Notes: generated from the sequence alone by a model not told the origin. A stretch of 37,976 nucleotides of DNA from JBCDBL01 sp039183635 (GCA_039183635.1 JBCDBL010000021.1:1-37976); one strand, 5' to 3'; counted from the stretch's first letter, positions 14,451 through 23,326 are shown. A program made the numbers and translations.

Positions 14451-16058
14451 ATGACTGTTTTGCCCACCGCCGTCGACACCCGCTCCGACAGCTTCCGCGC
14501 CAACGCCGCCGCAATGGAGGCGCTGGTGAACGAAATGACCGAGCGGGCCGCACACGTCGCCCTCGGCGGCGGCGAAAAATATCGGGCGCGCCATAAAGAC
14601 CGCGGCAAGCTTCTCGCGCGGGAGCGGATCGACCTTCTGCTCGACCCCGGCGCGCCGTTTTTAGAGATCGGGCAGTTCGCCGCCTGGGACATGTATTCCG
14701 GGGACGTCGCGGCGGCGGGCGTCGTCGCCGGCGTCGGCCGGGTGGAGGGCGTCGAGTGCATGATCGTCGCCAACGACCCCACGGTGAAGGGCGGCACGTA
14801 CCATCCGTTGACGGTGAAAAAACACCTCCGCGCCCAGGAAATCGCCCAGGAGAACCGCCTGCCCTGCATTTACCTGGTGGAATCCGGCGGCGCGTTCCTG
14901 CCGATGCAGGACGAGGTCTTCCCGGACAAAGATCATTTCGGCCGCATCTTTTACAACCAGGCGAATATGTCCGCCCTCGGCATACCGCAGATCGCCGTCG
15001 TGCACGGCTCCTGCACCGCCGGCGGGGCCTATGTGCCGGCGATGTCCGACGAGGCGATCATTGTGCGCCGTCAGGGGACGATCTTTCTTGCCGGCCCACC
15101 CCTGGTCAAGGCGGCCACAGGCGAAGTGATCTCGGCCGAAGATCTTGGCGGCGGCGACGTCCACGCCCGCCAGTCCGGCGTCGCCGACCACCTCGCCGAG
15201 GACGACGGCCACGCCCTCGGCCTCGCCAGGCGGATCGTCAGTCGCCTCAACCGGACAAAACCGCAACAGCTCGACATGGCGTCGCCCCGCCCGCCGCTTT
15301 ACGATCCCAAGGAGCTCTACGGCCTGATGGAGCAGGACGCCCGCAAGCCCGTGGACGCGCGCGAGATCATCGCCCGCATGGTCGACGGTTCAGAATTCGA
15401 CGAATTCAAAAAGCTCTACGGCGCGAGCCTTGTCACCGGGTTCGCCCGCATCCATGGCGCGCCCGTGGCGATCCTCGCCAACAACGGCATCCTGTTTTCC
15501 GAAAGCGCGGTTAAAGGCGCTCATTTTATAGAGCTCGCCTCCCAGCGGGGGATCCCCCTCCTCTTCCTACAGAACATCACCGGCTTCATGGTGGGCCAAA
15601 AGGCCGAAGCCGGCGGCATCGCCAAGGACGGCGCAAAGCTCGTCACCGCCGTCGCCACGGCGAACGTGCCGAAATTCACAGTGATTGTCGGCGGCTCCTA
15701 CGGCGCCGGCAATTACGGCATGTGCGGGCGCGCCTACGGGCCCCGCTTCCTGTTTATGTGGCCGAACGCCCGCATCTCCGTCATGGGCGGGGAGCAGGCG
15801 GCGAGCGTCCTCGCCACCGTCAAACGCGACGGCCTGGAGGCGAAGGGCGCGCAATGGCCCGCAGAGGAAGAAGAAACGTTCAAAGACGCCATCCGCAACG
15901 ATTACGACCGTCAGGGATCGCCCTATTACTCCTCCGCGCGGCTTTGGGACGACGGCATCATCGACCCCGCGGCGACGAGAGACGTGCTCGGCCTCGCCAT
16001 ATCAGCCAGCCTCAACGCGCCAATCGAGAAGACCCGATTTGGCGTCTTTAGAATGTAG
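14451..16058 (+). CDS. liuB: 3-Methylcrotonyl-CoA carboxylase, carboxyltransferase (beta) subunit
   Basis: The 535-aa protein transfers the carboxyl group from biotin to 3-methylcrotonyl-CoA, making 3-methylglutaconyl-CoA. Both carboxyltransferase (crotonase-fold) halves are present: RERIDLLLDPGAPFLEIG near 60-80, IANDPTVKGGTYHPL, VESGGAFLPMQDEVFPD, VHGSCTAGGAYVPAMSDE (oxyanion region of the N-half), and QNITGFMVGQKAEAGGIAK plus GGSYGAGNYGMCGRAYGPRF in the C-half. The NITGFMVG and KHLRAQEIA phrases are typical of methylcrotonyl- rather than propionyl-CoA carboxylases. It pairs with the biotin subunit encoded by liuD. First gene of the plus-strand half of the cluster. Confidence 0.96.
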   Translation: MTVLPTAVDTRSDSFRANAAAMEALVNEMTERAAHVALGGGEKYRARHKDRGKLLARERIDLLLDPGAPFLEIGQFAAWDMYSGDVAAAGVVAGVGRVEGVECMIVANDPTVKGGTYHPLTVKKHLRAQEIAQENRLPCIYLVESGGAFLPMQDEVFPDKDHFGRIFYNQANMSALGIPQIAVVHGSCTAGGAYVPAMSDEAIIVRRQGTIFLAGPPLVKAATGEVISAEDLGGGDVHARQSGVADHLAEDDGHALGLARRIVSRLNRTKPQQLDMASPRPPLYDPKELYGLMEQDARKPVDAREIIARMVDGSEFDEFKKLYGASLVTGFARIHGAPVAILANNGILFSESAVKGAHFIELASQRGIPLLFLQNITGFMVGQKAEAGGIAKDGAKLVTAVATANVPKFTVIVGGSYGAGNYGMCGRAYGPRFLFMWPNARISVMGGEQAASVLATVKRDGLEAKGAQWPAEEEETFKDAIRNDYDRQGSPYYSSARLWDDGIIDPAATRDVLGLAISASLNAPIEKTRFGVFRM

Positions 16059-16116
16059 GGGGCTGGGCATGCAATCTGTTAAAACGGTCAATTGTATACG
16101 GATTTCAGCATGCTTT

Positions 16117-16138
16117 CTTCCCCCGCTTGCGGGGGAAG
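16117..16138. repeat. REP-like hairpin between liuB and liuC
   Basis: CTTCCCCCGC-TT-GCGGGGGAAG is a perfect 10-bp stem. It is followed by AGCCCGAAGGGCCGAAGGGG and, further right, by another C-rich/G-rich block (about 16232-16256), the usual make-up of dispersed palindromic repeats in alphaproteobacteria. The 250-bp liuB-liuC gap is otherwise empty; TAAGG precedes the liuC ATG. Confidence 0.7.
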
Positions 16139-16308
16139 CAGCCCGAAGGGCCGAAGGGGGCCGGCTTTTCCAAGACCTCCAAATCCGGCAAGAAAACAAA
16201 GCACTATTCCCCCTCAATCGGCTACGCCGACATCTTCCCCGCCCGCGAGGGAGGACGGCTACATCGGAAGTCTAAAATATATGCCGAGAAAAATTATAAG
16301 GTTTTCCC

Positions 16309-17088
16309 ATGCTTGAAAGCGAAAAACAAACTGACGGCGTGCTGCGCATCTCCCTGGCCCGGCCGGAGGTGCGCAATGCGTTTGACGATTATCTGATTGC
16401 GGAGCTCACCCGGGAGCTTGAAGCGGCGCGGGAGGATAAAGCCGTGCGCGCCGTTCTTCTCACCGGCCAGGGGGAGGCGTTTTCCGCCGGCGCCGATCTC
16501 AACTGGATGCGCCGCATGGCGGATTACACCGAAGAGGAGAATCTGGAGGATGCGCGCCGCCTCGCAAAACTCATGCATGTGCTGAACAGTTTTCCCCGCC
16601 CCACCGTCGCCCTTGTGAACGGCCCGGCCCTAGGCGGCGGCGTCGGGCTTGTGGCGTGCTGCGACATCGCCATTGCAGCGGATACGGCGTTCTTCGCCCT
16701 GTCGGAGGTGCGCCTCGGCCTTATTCCCTCGGCGATTTCGCCTTTCGTGATCCGCGCGATCGGCGCGGGCGCCGCGCGGCGCTATTTCGTCACAGGCGAA
16801 CGGTTCGGCGCGGCCGAAGCGAGGCGCATCGGCCTTGTCCACAAGGTTGTGGCGGCCGGCGACCTTGAAAAAGCCGGCGAAGAGATGTGCGGCGCTTTAT
16901 TGAAAGGCGGCCCCAACGCCATCGCGGCGGCCAAGGACTTGATTTTCGCCGTGGACGGCGCGCCCTTAGGTCCAGACTTGTTTGAAGAAACAGCCGCCCG
17001 CATCGCCCGGGTGCGCTCTTCAGATGAGGGCAAGGAAGGCGTTACGGCGTTCCTGCAAAAACGCAAAGCCGATTGGGTGCAGGAATGA
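16309..17088 (+). CDS. liuC: Methylglutaconyl-CoA hydratase (enoyl-CoA hydratase family)
   Basis: The 259-aa crotonase-fold protein hydrates 3-methylglutaconyl-CoA to 3-hydroxy-3-methylglutaryl-CoA. The first oxyanion-hole stretch is FSAGADLNWMRRMADY (58-73; N-W-M-R-x-M is typical of bacterial LiuC), the second ALGGGVGLVACCDIAIA (107-123). The general-base Glu of SEVRLGLIP (Glu133, E164 of rat hydratase) is kept, while the E144 position is Gly113, as is usual in bacterial LiuC proteins. Placement between the two carboxylase subunit genes supports the assignment over a generic hydratase. AAGG lies 8 nt before the ATG. It is separated from both neighbours by REP-like repeats. Confidence 0.93.
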   Translation: MLESEKQTDGVLRISLARPEVRNAFDDYLIAELTRELEAAREDKAVRAVLLTGQGEAFSAGADLNWMRRMADYTEEENLEDARRLAKLMHVLNSFPRPTVALVNGPALGGGVGLVACCDIAIAADTAFFALSEVRLGLIPSAISPFVIRAIGAGAARRYFVTGERFGAAEARRIGLVHKVVAAGDLEKAGEEMCGALLKGGPNAIAAAKDLIFAVDGAPLGPDLFEETAARIARVRSSDEGKEGVTAFLQKRKADWVQE

Positions 17089-17125
17089 AATTTGAACCTG
17101 CTGGCGCCGCGTCTGCGATGAAATT

Positions 17126-17203
17126 CCCTCTCCCCGTCAGTGAGAGGGCTAGGATGAGGGGGAAGATGAGCCGACGGATTCCCTCAGCGCCCCTTCCCCC
17201 TCA
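17126..17203. repeat. REP-like repeat pair between liuC and liuD
   Basis: Two inverted repeats follow each other: CCCTCTC/GAGAGGG (17126-17132 and 17142-17148) and TGAGGGGGAAG/CTTCCCCCTCA (17155-17165 and 17193-17203). The composition (runs of C and G with GATGAGGGGGAAG) is that of dispersed intergenic repeats and resembles the repeat before liuC. The transcript of the liu operon would carry both. Confidence 0.7.
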
Positions 17204-17286
17204 CCCGAAACCGCCAGGCGATTTCGACCTCTCTTCGAAGGGGAGAAGTGGTCGCCAACACCTTGCGAAGAAAGACGCCCTACGCC

Positions 17287-19266
17287 ATGTTTTCTAAAAT
17301 TCTCATCGCCAATCGTGGGGAAATCGCGGTTCGGGTCGCTGAAACGGCCAAGCGCCTTGGCGTCAAGGTCGTCGCGGTCTATTCGGAAGCGGACAAGGAC
17401 GCGCCCCACGTCGCCGCCGCAGATGAAGCGGTGTTCATAGGCCCGCCGCCGCCGTCCGAAAGCTACCTTGTCACTGATAAAATCATCGAGGCGGCCAGGC
17501 GCACAGGCGCCGAAGCGATCCACCCCGGCTACGGATTTTTGTCCGAAAACGCCGCCTTCGCAGAGGCCTGCGCCACGGCGGGCATTACCTTTATCGGCCC
17601 GAAGCCCGATACAATCCGCGCCATGGGCTCGAAATCCGAAGCCAAGGACATGATGGCCGCCGCCGGGGTGCCCGTCGCGCCCGGCTATCAGGGGGCGGAG
17701 CAAAGCCTTGAGACCTTCCGTCGTGAAGCCGACCGCATCGGCTATCCGGTTCTGCTGAAGGCCGCAGCCGGCGGCGGCGGCAAGGGAATGCGGCTTGTGG
17801 AAAAAGCCGACGAGATCGAAGAGGCCCTCGCCTCGGCAAAACGGGAGGCCCTGTCCGCCTTTGGCGACGATCAGTTCCTGGTTGAAAAATACATCGGCGC
17901 GCCCCGCCATGTGGAGGTGCAAATCTTTGGCGACGCCCATGGAAACATCGTCCACCTCCACGAACGGGACTGTTCTTTACAGCGTCGCCACCAGAAGGTG
18001 ATCGAAGAAGCCCCGGCGCCGAACCTCACCGACGCCGCCCGCGCCGCCCTCCACGCCGCCGCGGTGCAGGCCGCCAAAACGGTCGCCTACGAAGGGGCGG
18101 GCACGGTGGAGTTTCTCTATGACGCCGCGGCGGACGCGGTCTACTTCATGGAGATGAACACCCGCCTCCAGGTGGAGCACCCGGTGACGGAGATGGTGAC
18201 CGGCCTCGACCTCGTGGAATGGCAATTACGCGTCGCCGCCGGCGCGCCTCTCCCCCTGGCGCAGGAGGACATTCCGGCAGACGGTCACGCCTTTGAGGCC
18301 CGTCTTTATGCGGAGGATGCCGAGAACGGATTTCTTCCCTCCATCGGCGACATCGCCCGCCTCGTCCTGCCGGAGGAGAGCGAGGACGTGCGCGTCGACG
18401 CCGGCGTTATGGAGGGCGGGGCCGTGACGCCCCATTACGATCCCATGATCGCCAAAATCATCACCTGGGGCGAGACCCGCGACGACGCGCTGGCCAAGCT
18501 GCGCCGGGCGTTGTCGCAGACCCGGGTCGCCGGGCCGCAGACGAACGCCAGGTTCCTCCACGCCCTCGCCGCCCACCCCGCCTTCGCGGGCCTTGAGATC
18601 GACACGCACTTTATCGAGCGGCACGGAGACGCCCTGTTCGCCCGTCCGGCGGCGGATAAGAAGGCTTATATCGCCGCCTGCCTCTGGCGCGGGGCGGTAA
18701 AAGCGGCGGAGACAAAGGGCGACGGATCGCCCTGGGAGGCGCTGCCGGGATGGCGGCTGAACCTGCCGCCCCAGGAGCAGTTTTGGTTTTCAGAGGACGG
18801 CGCAGCGTTCGATATCGTTAAAACCGTCAGGGACAGCGATCCGGCCTATATCATAAACGACGAGACCGTTCCCGCCGCCGGAACGGCGGACACGAACGGC
18901 GCCGTGCGCGCCACCGTCGCCGGGCAGACGTTCGACGCTTTCGTTGCGAAGACCAAGGACGGCGTGCGCGTCTGGATTGGGGCGGACGTCTACGACCTCG
19001 CCCTTGCCGACCCGCGCGCCGGCGCGGGCGATGCGGCCTCGGCCGAAGGCTCCCTCGCCGCGCCGATGCCCGGCGTCGTCACCGCCACAAGCCGTCAGCC
19101 CGGGGACAAAGTCGCTGCAGGAGACACATTGCTTGTCATGGAGGCGATGAAGATGGAGCATGCGGTCAAAGCCCCCCACGACGGCGTCCTGAAAGCCTAC
19201 CGCTTCAGCGTCGGCGACCAGGTGGCCGAGGGTGATATTCTGGCGGAGTTTGAGGAAGACGCATGA
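17287..19266 (+). CDS. liuD: 3-Methylcrotonyl-CoA carboxylase, biotin-containing (alpha) subunit
   Basis: The 659-aa protein carboxylates its own biotin with ATP and bicarbonate and delivers it to the LiuB subunit. The biotin-carboxylase domain starts MFSKILIANRGEIAVRV; the ATP-grasp glycine loop is AAAGGGGKGMRLV, and HLHERDCSLQRRHQKVIEEAP and EMNTRLQVEHPVTEMVTG are diagnostic. A variable linker (about 460-575) is followed by the biotinyl domain with VMEAMKMEH; the biotin Lys is residue 622. Although an open frame starts at 17248, the ATG at 17287 gives the conserved N-terminus. The stop overlaps the start of liuE (ATGA). Confidence 0.96.
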   Translation: MFSKILIANRGEIAVRVAETAKRLGVKVVAVYSEADKDAPHVAAADEAVFIGPPPPSESYLVTDKIIEAARRTGAEAIHPGYGFLSENAAFAEACATAGITFIGPKPDTIRAMGSKSEAKDMMAAAGVPVAPGYQGAEQSLETFRREADRIGYPVLLKAAAGGGGKGMRLVEKADEIEEALASAKREALSAFGDDQFLVEKYIGAPRHVEVQIFGDAHGNIVHLHERDCSLQRRHQKVIEEAPAPNLTDAARAALHAAAVQAAKTVAYEGAGTVEFLYDAAADAVYFMEMNTRLQVEHPVTEMVTGLDLVEWQLRVAAGAPLPLAQEDIPADGHAFEARLYAEDAENGFLPSIGDIARLVLPEESEDVRVDAGVMEGGAVTPHYDPMIAKIITWGETRDDALAKLRRALSQTRVAGPQTNARFLHALAAHPAFAGLEIDTHFIERHGDALFARPAADKKAYIAACLWRGAVKAAETKGDGSPWEALPGWRLNLPPQEQFWFSEDGAAFDIVKTVRDSDPAYIINDETVPAAGTADTNGAVRATVAGQTFDAFVAKTKDGVRVWIGADVYDLALADPRAGAGDAASAEGSLAAPMPGVVTATSRQPGDKVAAGDTLLVMEAMKMEHAVKAPHDGVLKAYRFSVGDQVAEGDILAEFEEDA

Positions 19267-20165
19267 GCGACAAAGTCACCATCGTCGAAGTCGGCCCCCG
19301 GGACGGGCTTCAGAACGAAAAACAGATCATATCTGTCACCGACAAGACGGCGCTGGTCGAGGGGCTTGCGGCGACGGGGCTGTGCATTATAGAAGCCGGG
19401 GCATTCGTCTCGCCGAAATGGGTGCCACAAATGGCGGCCTCGGACGAGGTGATGGCGCGCATAAACCGCATCAAAGACGTCAGCTACCCCGTCCTTACAC
19501 CGAATATGAAAGGCTATGAAGGCGCCCGGGCCGCAGCCGCCGACACGGTGGCCGTATTCGGCGCCGCGTCAGAAACCTTCAGCCAAAAGAACATCAACGC
19601 CTCCATCGCCGAAAGCCTGGAGCGGTTCGCGCCTGTGGTGGATGCGGCCAAGGCCGACGGCGTCCGGGTTCGGGGGTACGTCTCCTGCGTCCTCGGCTGC
19701 CCTTATGAGGGGGACGTGCCCCTGTCGTCCGTAGTAAGCGTGGCGAAGGCGCTTTACGACATGGGCTGCTATGAAATCTCCCTCGGCGATACGATCGGCG
19801 TCGGTACGCCCAAAGCCGCCCGGGAGATGGTTGAGGCCGTCGCCGGGGAAATTCCAATGCGCGCCCTCGCCTGCCATTTTCACGACACGTACGGGCAAGC
19901 TCTCGCCAACCTCTACGCCTGTTTTGAGGCCGGCGTGCGCGTCGCCGACGCCTCTGTCTCCGGCCTCGGCGGCTGCCCCTACGCCAAGGGCGCGTCCGGC
20001 AATGTAGCGACAGAGGACGTGATCTACATGCTCGACGGTCTCGATGTAAGCACAGGCGTGAATTTGGAAAAACTCATGAACGTCAGCGTATGGATTTCAA
20101 ACGTGCTTGGCCGTCCGCCCGGATCGAAAGTGACGCGGGCGGAGCGGGGAAATGCATGCGAATAA
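19263..20165 (+). CDS. liuE: Hydroxymethylglutaryl-CoA lyase
   Basis: The 300-aa TIM-barrel lyase splits 3-hydroxy-3-methylglutaryl-CoA into acetoacetate and acetyl-CoA, the last step of leucine breakdown. The N-terminal VEVGPRDGLQNE holds the metal and catalytic Arg13-Asp14, CHFHDTYGQALAN holds the metal-binding His pair, and SVSGLGGCPYAKGASGNVAT is the HMG-CoA lyase signature with catalytic Cys238. Length is standard. It overlaps liuD by 4 bp. No acetoacetate CoA-transferase or acetoacetyl-CoA synthetase gene follows; the product must be activated by genes elsewhere. Confidence 0.96.
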   Translation: MSDKVTIVEVGPRDGLQNEKQIISVTDKTALVEGLAATGLCIIEAGAFVSPKWVPQMAASDEVMARINRIKDVSYPVLTPNMKGYEGARAAAADTVAVFGAASETFSQKNINASIAESLERFAPVVDAAKADGVRVRGYVSCVLGCPYEGDVPLSSVVSVAKALYDMGCYEISLGDTIGVGTPKAAREMVEAVAGEIPMRALACHFHDTYGQALANLYACFEAGVRVADASVSGLGGCPYAKGASGNVATEDVIYMLDGLDVSTGVNLEKLMNVSVWISNVLGRPPGSKVTRAERGNACE

Positions 20166-20232
20166 TAGAACAGACTTTGTCCCGCTCCACCGATTCGGCA
20201 CAACCGTAAAACACAAGGCCAAGCGCTCTGCT

Positions 20233-21012
20233 TTACCCAAACACTTTCCGCAAAATCTCGCTGGTGCGTTTCGCCGGGTCCTGGCGGATGGCGGCCTCTT
20301 CCTTGCCGAGATAATAGAACACGCCCCTCAACGCGTAATCGAGGCCGTGGTCGATGAGTTGGCCCTTTGCGTCGCCGGCCATTTGCGGGGCGAGCGGTAT
20401 GGCGCTGTAGCGATCCACAAGATTGTCGAGGGCCGCCGTCGCACCGGCGCCGTCAAGTTCCTCCGAGAGGATCGGGCGGAAGGCGGTTTGCAGGGGCGGC
20501 GTCATTTTTCCCCTGAAATAGTCCGTCGCCGCGGTATCCCCGCCGCGCACGATATCGACGGCGTCGACGACGCTCATATCCGTGATCGCCGTGCGGAAGA
20601 TGTCGCGCGCCAAAGGCGCCGCCCGCTCCGCTCCGCGGTTCAGGCGGGTCTCCAAATCGTCAAGGAGGTAAGAAAATCCGATTTGCCCTAATAGACGCTG
20701 GGCGTCGCCGAGATAGCCTGGCAGCGGAATGCGAATAGCGTTGTCGAGCAGATAACCGTCCACTACGCCCACCCGGGCGATCACGCGATCGACGCCGACG
20801 CTGAGCGCCTCTCTTAAACCCGCCGCCGCATCGGCGTCGGTGAGCGCCGGGGCCGCGTTTTCCAACACCCCGAGCTGCTCCAGAATTGATGCGCCCCGTC
20901 GCCACCACTCCTGCGCCGAAGCCGTAGACGGCGCCGCGGCGCAGACGCCAACGCCCGCTCCGATGCGAAGCACAAGGGCGCGACGAGAGATGTATTCCCG
21001 GTCATCACCCAT
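20233..21012 (-). CDS. DUF4197 protein with Tat-type signal
   Basis: The 259-aa product begins MGDDREYISRRALVLRIGAG; the twin Arg at 10-11 before a hydrophobic stretch ending in STASA fits a Tat signal peptide, so the protein is probably periplasmic. The mature part matches DUF4197: AGLREALSVGVDRVIARVG, IPLPGYLGDAQRLLGQIG, and ALRGVFYYLGKEEAAIRQDP near the C-terminus (family pattern 'D-G-L-F-x-x-x-A-x-E-E-x-x-I-R-x-x-P'). Function is unknown. ATG 21012 has AGGGGAGG five nt upstream. It converges on liuE and diverges from the coiled-coil protein gene. Confidence 0.88.
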   Translation of the reverse strand: MGDDREYISRRALVLRIGAGVGVCAAAPSTASAQEWWRRGASILEQLGVLENAAPALTDADAAAGLREALSVGVDRVIARVGVVDGYLLDNAIRIPLPGYLGDAQRLLGQIGFSYLLDDLETRLNRGAERAAPLARDIFRTAITDMSVVDAVDIVRGGDTAATDYFRGKMTPPLQTAFRPILSEELDGAGATAALDNLVDRYSAIPLAPQMAGDAKGQLIDHGLDYALRGVFYYLGKEEAAIRQDPAKRTSEILRKVFG

Positions 21013-21184
21013 GCCGGCCTCCCCTTTTCATTGTGATATCAGCAAGTTGGACAATTATTTTACAGCTTCTTCTGATATCCGGTTTTACAAATTTACCATA
21101 GGAGACACTGTAATAATTGTAAAAAAAGGGTTAATTTCCGCAATTTTTTAGGGTTTGTTAACGCTCTTTCGCCCGGAGACGGAT

Positions 21185-21277
21185 ATGATGGCGGTCTATG
21201 CCATGATCGTCGGTCTCTCAGCAAAAGACCGCAGCCCTCAACGTTCACGCCCTATGAAGCACCGCCTCGCCCAATGA
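21185..21277 (+). CDS. 30-aa leader ORF coupled to the coiled-coil protein gene
   Basis: ATG at 21185 (a second ATG follows directly) is preceded by GGAG at 21175-21178, a better ribosome site than any before the large downstream gene. The frame runs 30 codons (MMAVYAMIVGLSAKDRSPQR...) and its TGA (21275-21277) overlaps the downstream ATG (21274-21276) as ATGA. This arrangement suggests translational coupling or a regulatory uORF. The peptide itself resembles nothing I know. An alternative is that the frame is chance and the big gene starts later, for example at 21325. Confidence 0.45.
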   Translation: MMAVYAMIVGLSAKDRSPQRSRPMKHRLAQ

Positions 21278-23304
21278 CCCAAGAGCGAATCAAACTGACA
21301 AGCATTGTCGAAACGCCGCCAGCGATGGAGCTGTCCGAAACCGTGGCTCCAGCGCCGGCGCGCCGCCTGGAGCGCGGAGCGTATGTCGATGACGTGGGAC
21401 GCGGTCAAGGGTGGATCGTCACAGGCGGGTTGGCCGCCACCGTGTTCTGGTTCGGCATGTGGGCGGCATGGCCGATCGGAGACGTTGCGGCGCATCTGCA
21501 ATTGAACGGCACGCTCGAGGGCTGGAGTTCGCCCGTGCTGTCCTGGCCCGTCCTGATGCTGATCGTTTTCGTACCGGTTTTTTTATGGCTTACCTGTTTC
21601 ATGGTGATAAAGACGCTGCAATTTTCCGATGCGGCGACCGCCCTCGCCCACGCTGCAGACCGCATGTTGCAGCCTGAGACCACGTCAGCCCAGGAAATCG
21701 CCAGTGTCGGCGAAGCGGTTCGCGACCATGTGGAACGGCTGAACGAAGGTCTGGAGATCGCCGTCGCCCGCCTCGCTTCGGCCGAGGAGATCATTCAACA
21801 ACATTCAACTATTATTGAAGAAGCGGGCGTCGGGCTGGAAACAAAAGCCTCGGGCGCTGTTGCAAAGCTTGTGCGCGAACGCGACCGCCTCGCCGAAATG
21901 ACGCAAGGTTTAAACGAACAGGCCGACGACATCGCCGCCGCCCTGGCGAAAAGCGCTGATGGCCTACAAACGGCGGGCGCTGACGTCGAAAACCGGTTCA
22001 AGACGGCTGAAACGTCTTTATCTGAACGCATTGAAGCCTTAGGCGCGGCGGCTGAAACCGCGGTGAAGGGGTGCGCTGATCTTGGCGGGGCTATTGCGCG
22101 TCATACATCGGCGTTGGAGGAGACCAGCATCGCCGCAGAAGGGCGTGTTGACGGCATCGTGGAGCGTCTTGAAAAACAGCGATCCGCCCTGGAAGGCGTC
22201 AGCCGCGAAGTTGCTGAAAACAGCGCCGCCCTGTCATCGGCCGCCGCAGAGCAAATGGACGCCGCCCGCACGGCGAGTGAAGCCGCCAAAACAGCAGAAG
22301 CTGCGCGCGCCGCGGAAGATGATATCGCACCGCGTTTGTCGCTAAGAACTTCGTCCCCCCTGCAAAACAAGGAAACGGAACGCCCCTCAGACAAAGCCGG
22401 GGACGAAACGTTTGACCTTAAGGTTCGGCGGGGATTGGAAACGCAGACTTCACCGCAGCAGCAAAAACGAGAGTCCGCCCTCGACAGCCTTAAAAAACTC
22501 GACGTTCAGCTGTCGGAGTTGCGCAAAGTGAGCGACGAACGACGCGGCCATGTGCGCCAGGTTCTTGAAGAGCAGCTGGCCGCAATTCGCTCCGCCGCCG
22601 ACGCTGCGGAAACCGACGCCGAAGACGCGCGCCGCGCTGCCAGCGACGCCCCAACGCCGGAACAATCGGAACCGCAAGCGCCTAACCAAGGGAGCCCTTC
22701 GTCCGTGCAACGCCTAAGCGTCATTGCTGAAGACATAGCCGCGCGCCGCGCGCCAAAGTCAGACGCCCCCCCGCCCAGCGCGCCAGTCGCCGCACCACCG
22801 CCCCAGGACGGGATCGAAACGGATTTCCGCAAAAAAGCGAACAGCTGGTCCTGGCGCGACGTCCTCGCCGCCGCAGACAAAAACGCCGAAGAAGACGCCA
22901 GCTTGACGCAACCTCCAGCCTCCAACGGCGCACAGGACGCGCCGGGCGTATCGAACGAAAGCATCGCCGCCTCTCTTCAGGATGCGACGCTCGAGATTGA
23001 ACGGCGCCTTTACGGGGAGCCGCCCCGGGGGCTGATGAACAGGTTCCTCGCCGGGGAACGAGACGTTTTCGCCGAACGGCTGTTGCGGTTGAATGAAGCC
23101 GATTTCAAAAAACGTCTACGGGCGCATATGGGAGCGGACCGAACGCTTGAGGACATCGTGCGCGGTTATCTCGCCAATTTCGACACGTTGCTGGACCTGG
23201 CGACAACCGGTTCGGACGCTGATGAGCGCATGGAGGCGATGCTGAAAACCGCGCTCGGCAAAACCTATGTGCTGATCGGCGGGGCGATCGGATATTTCGA
23301 ATAA
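21274..23304 (+). CDS. Two-TM coiled-coil protein, possibly TipN-like polarity factor
   Basis: The 676-aa protein has a short cytoplasmic N-terminus, two membrane helices (about 47-66, WIVTGGLAATVFWFGMWAAW; about 91-112, PVLMLIVFVPVFLWLTCF), a long Ala/Glu-rich coiled coil (about 120-350), a second shorter one (about 430-480), a Pro-rich disordered linker (about 490-530), a SWSWRDVLAAAD motif and a globular helical C-terminus (about 570-676) ending GKTYVLIGGAIGYFE. Two N-terminal TMs plus long coiled coil is the layout of Caulobacter TipN, the new-pole marker, which is longer (near 890 aa). The match is by architecture and C-terminal style, so it is tentative. The start overlaps the stop of a 30-codon leader ORF. 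It converges on the lipoprotein gene with a 22-bp gap. Confidence 0.75.
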   Translation: MTQERIKLTSIVETPPAMELSETVAPAPARRLERGAYVDDVGRGQGWIVTGGLAATVFWFGMWAAWPIGDVAAHLQLNGTLEGWSSPVLSWPVLMLIVFVPVFLWLTCFMVIKTLQFSDAATALAHAADRMLQPETTSAQEIASVGEAVRDHVERLNEGLEIAVARLASAEEIIQQHSTIIEEAGVGLETKASGAVAKLVRERDRLAEMTQGLNEQADDIAAALAKSADGLQTAGADVENRFKTAETSLSERIEALGAAAETAVKGCADLGGAIARHTSALEETSIAAEGRVDGIVERLEKQRSALEGVSREVAENSAALSSAAAEQMDAARTASEAAKTAEAARAAEDDIAPRLSLRTSSPLQNKETERPSDKAGDETFDLKVRRGLETQTSPQQQKRESALDSLKKLDVQLSELRKVSDERRGHVRQVLEEQLAAIRSAADAAETDAEDARRAASDAPTPEQSEPQAPNQGSPSSVQRLSVIAEDIAARRAPKSDAPPPSAPVAAPPPQDGIETDFRKKANSWSWRDVLAAADKNAEEDASLTQPPASNGAQDAPGVSNESIAASLQDATLEIERRLYGEPPRGLMNRFLAGERDVFAERLLRLNEADFKKRLRAHMGADRTLEDIVRGYLANFDTLLDLATTGSDADERMEAMLKTALGKTYVLIGGAIGYFE

Positions 23305-23326
23305 GGCGCACCGCCCGAAAACGGCG

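Noticed and set aside
16309..17088. Truncated or inactive LiuC because the E144-equivalent Glu is absent
   Set aside because: Gly at this position is usual in bacterial methylglutaconyl-CoA hydratases; the second Glu and both oxyanion-hole stretches are present.
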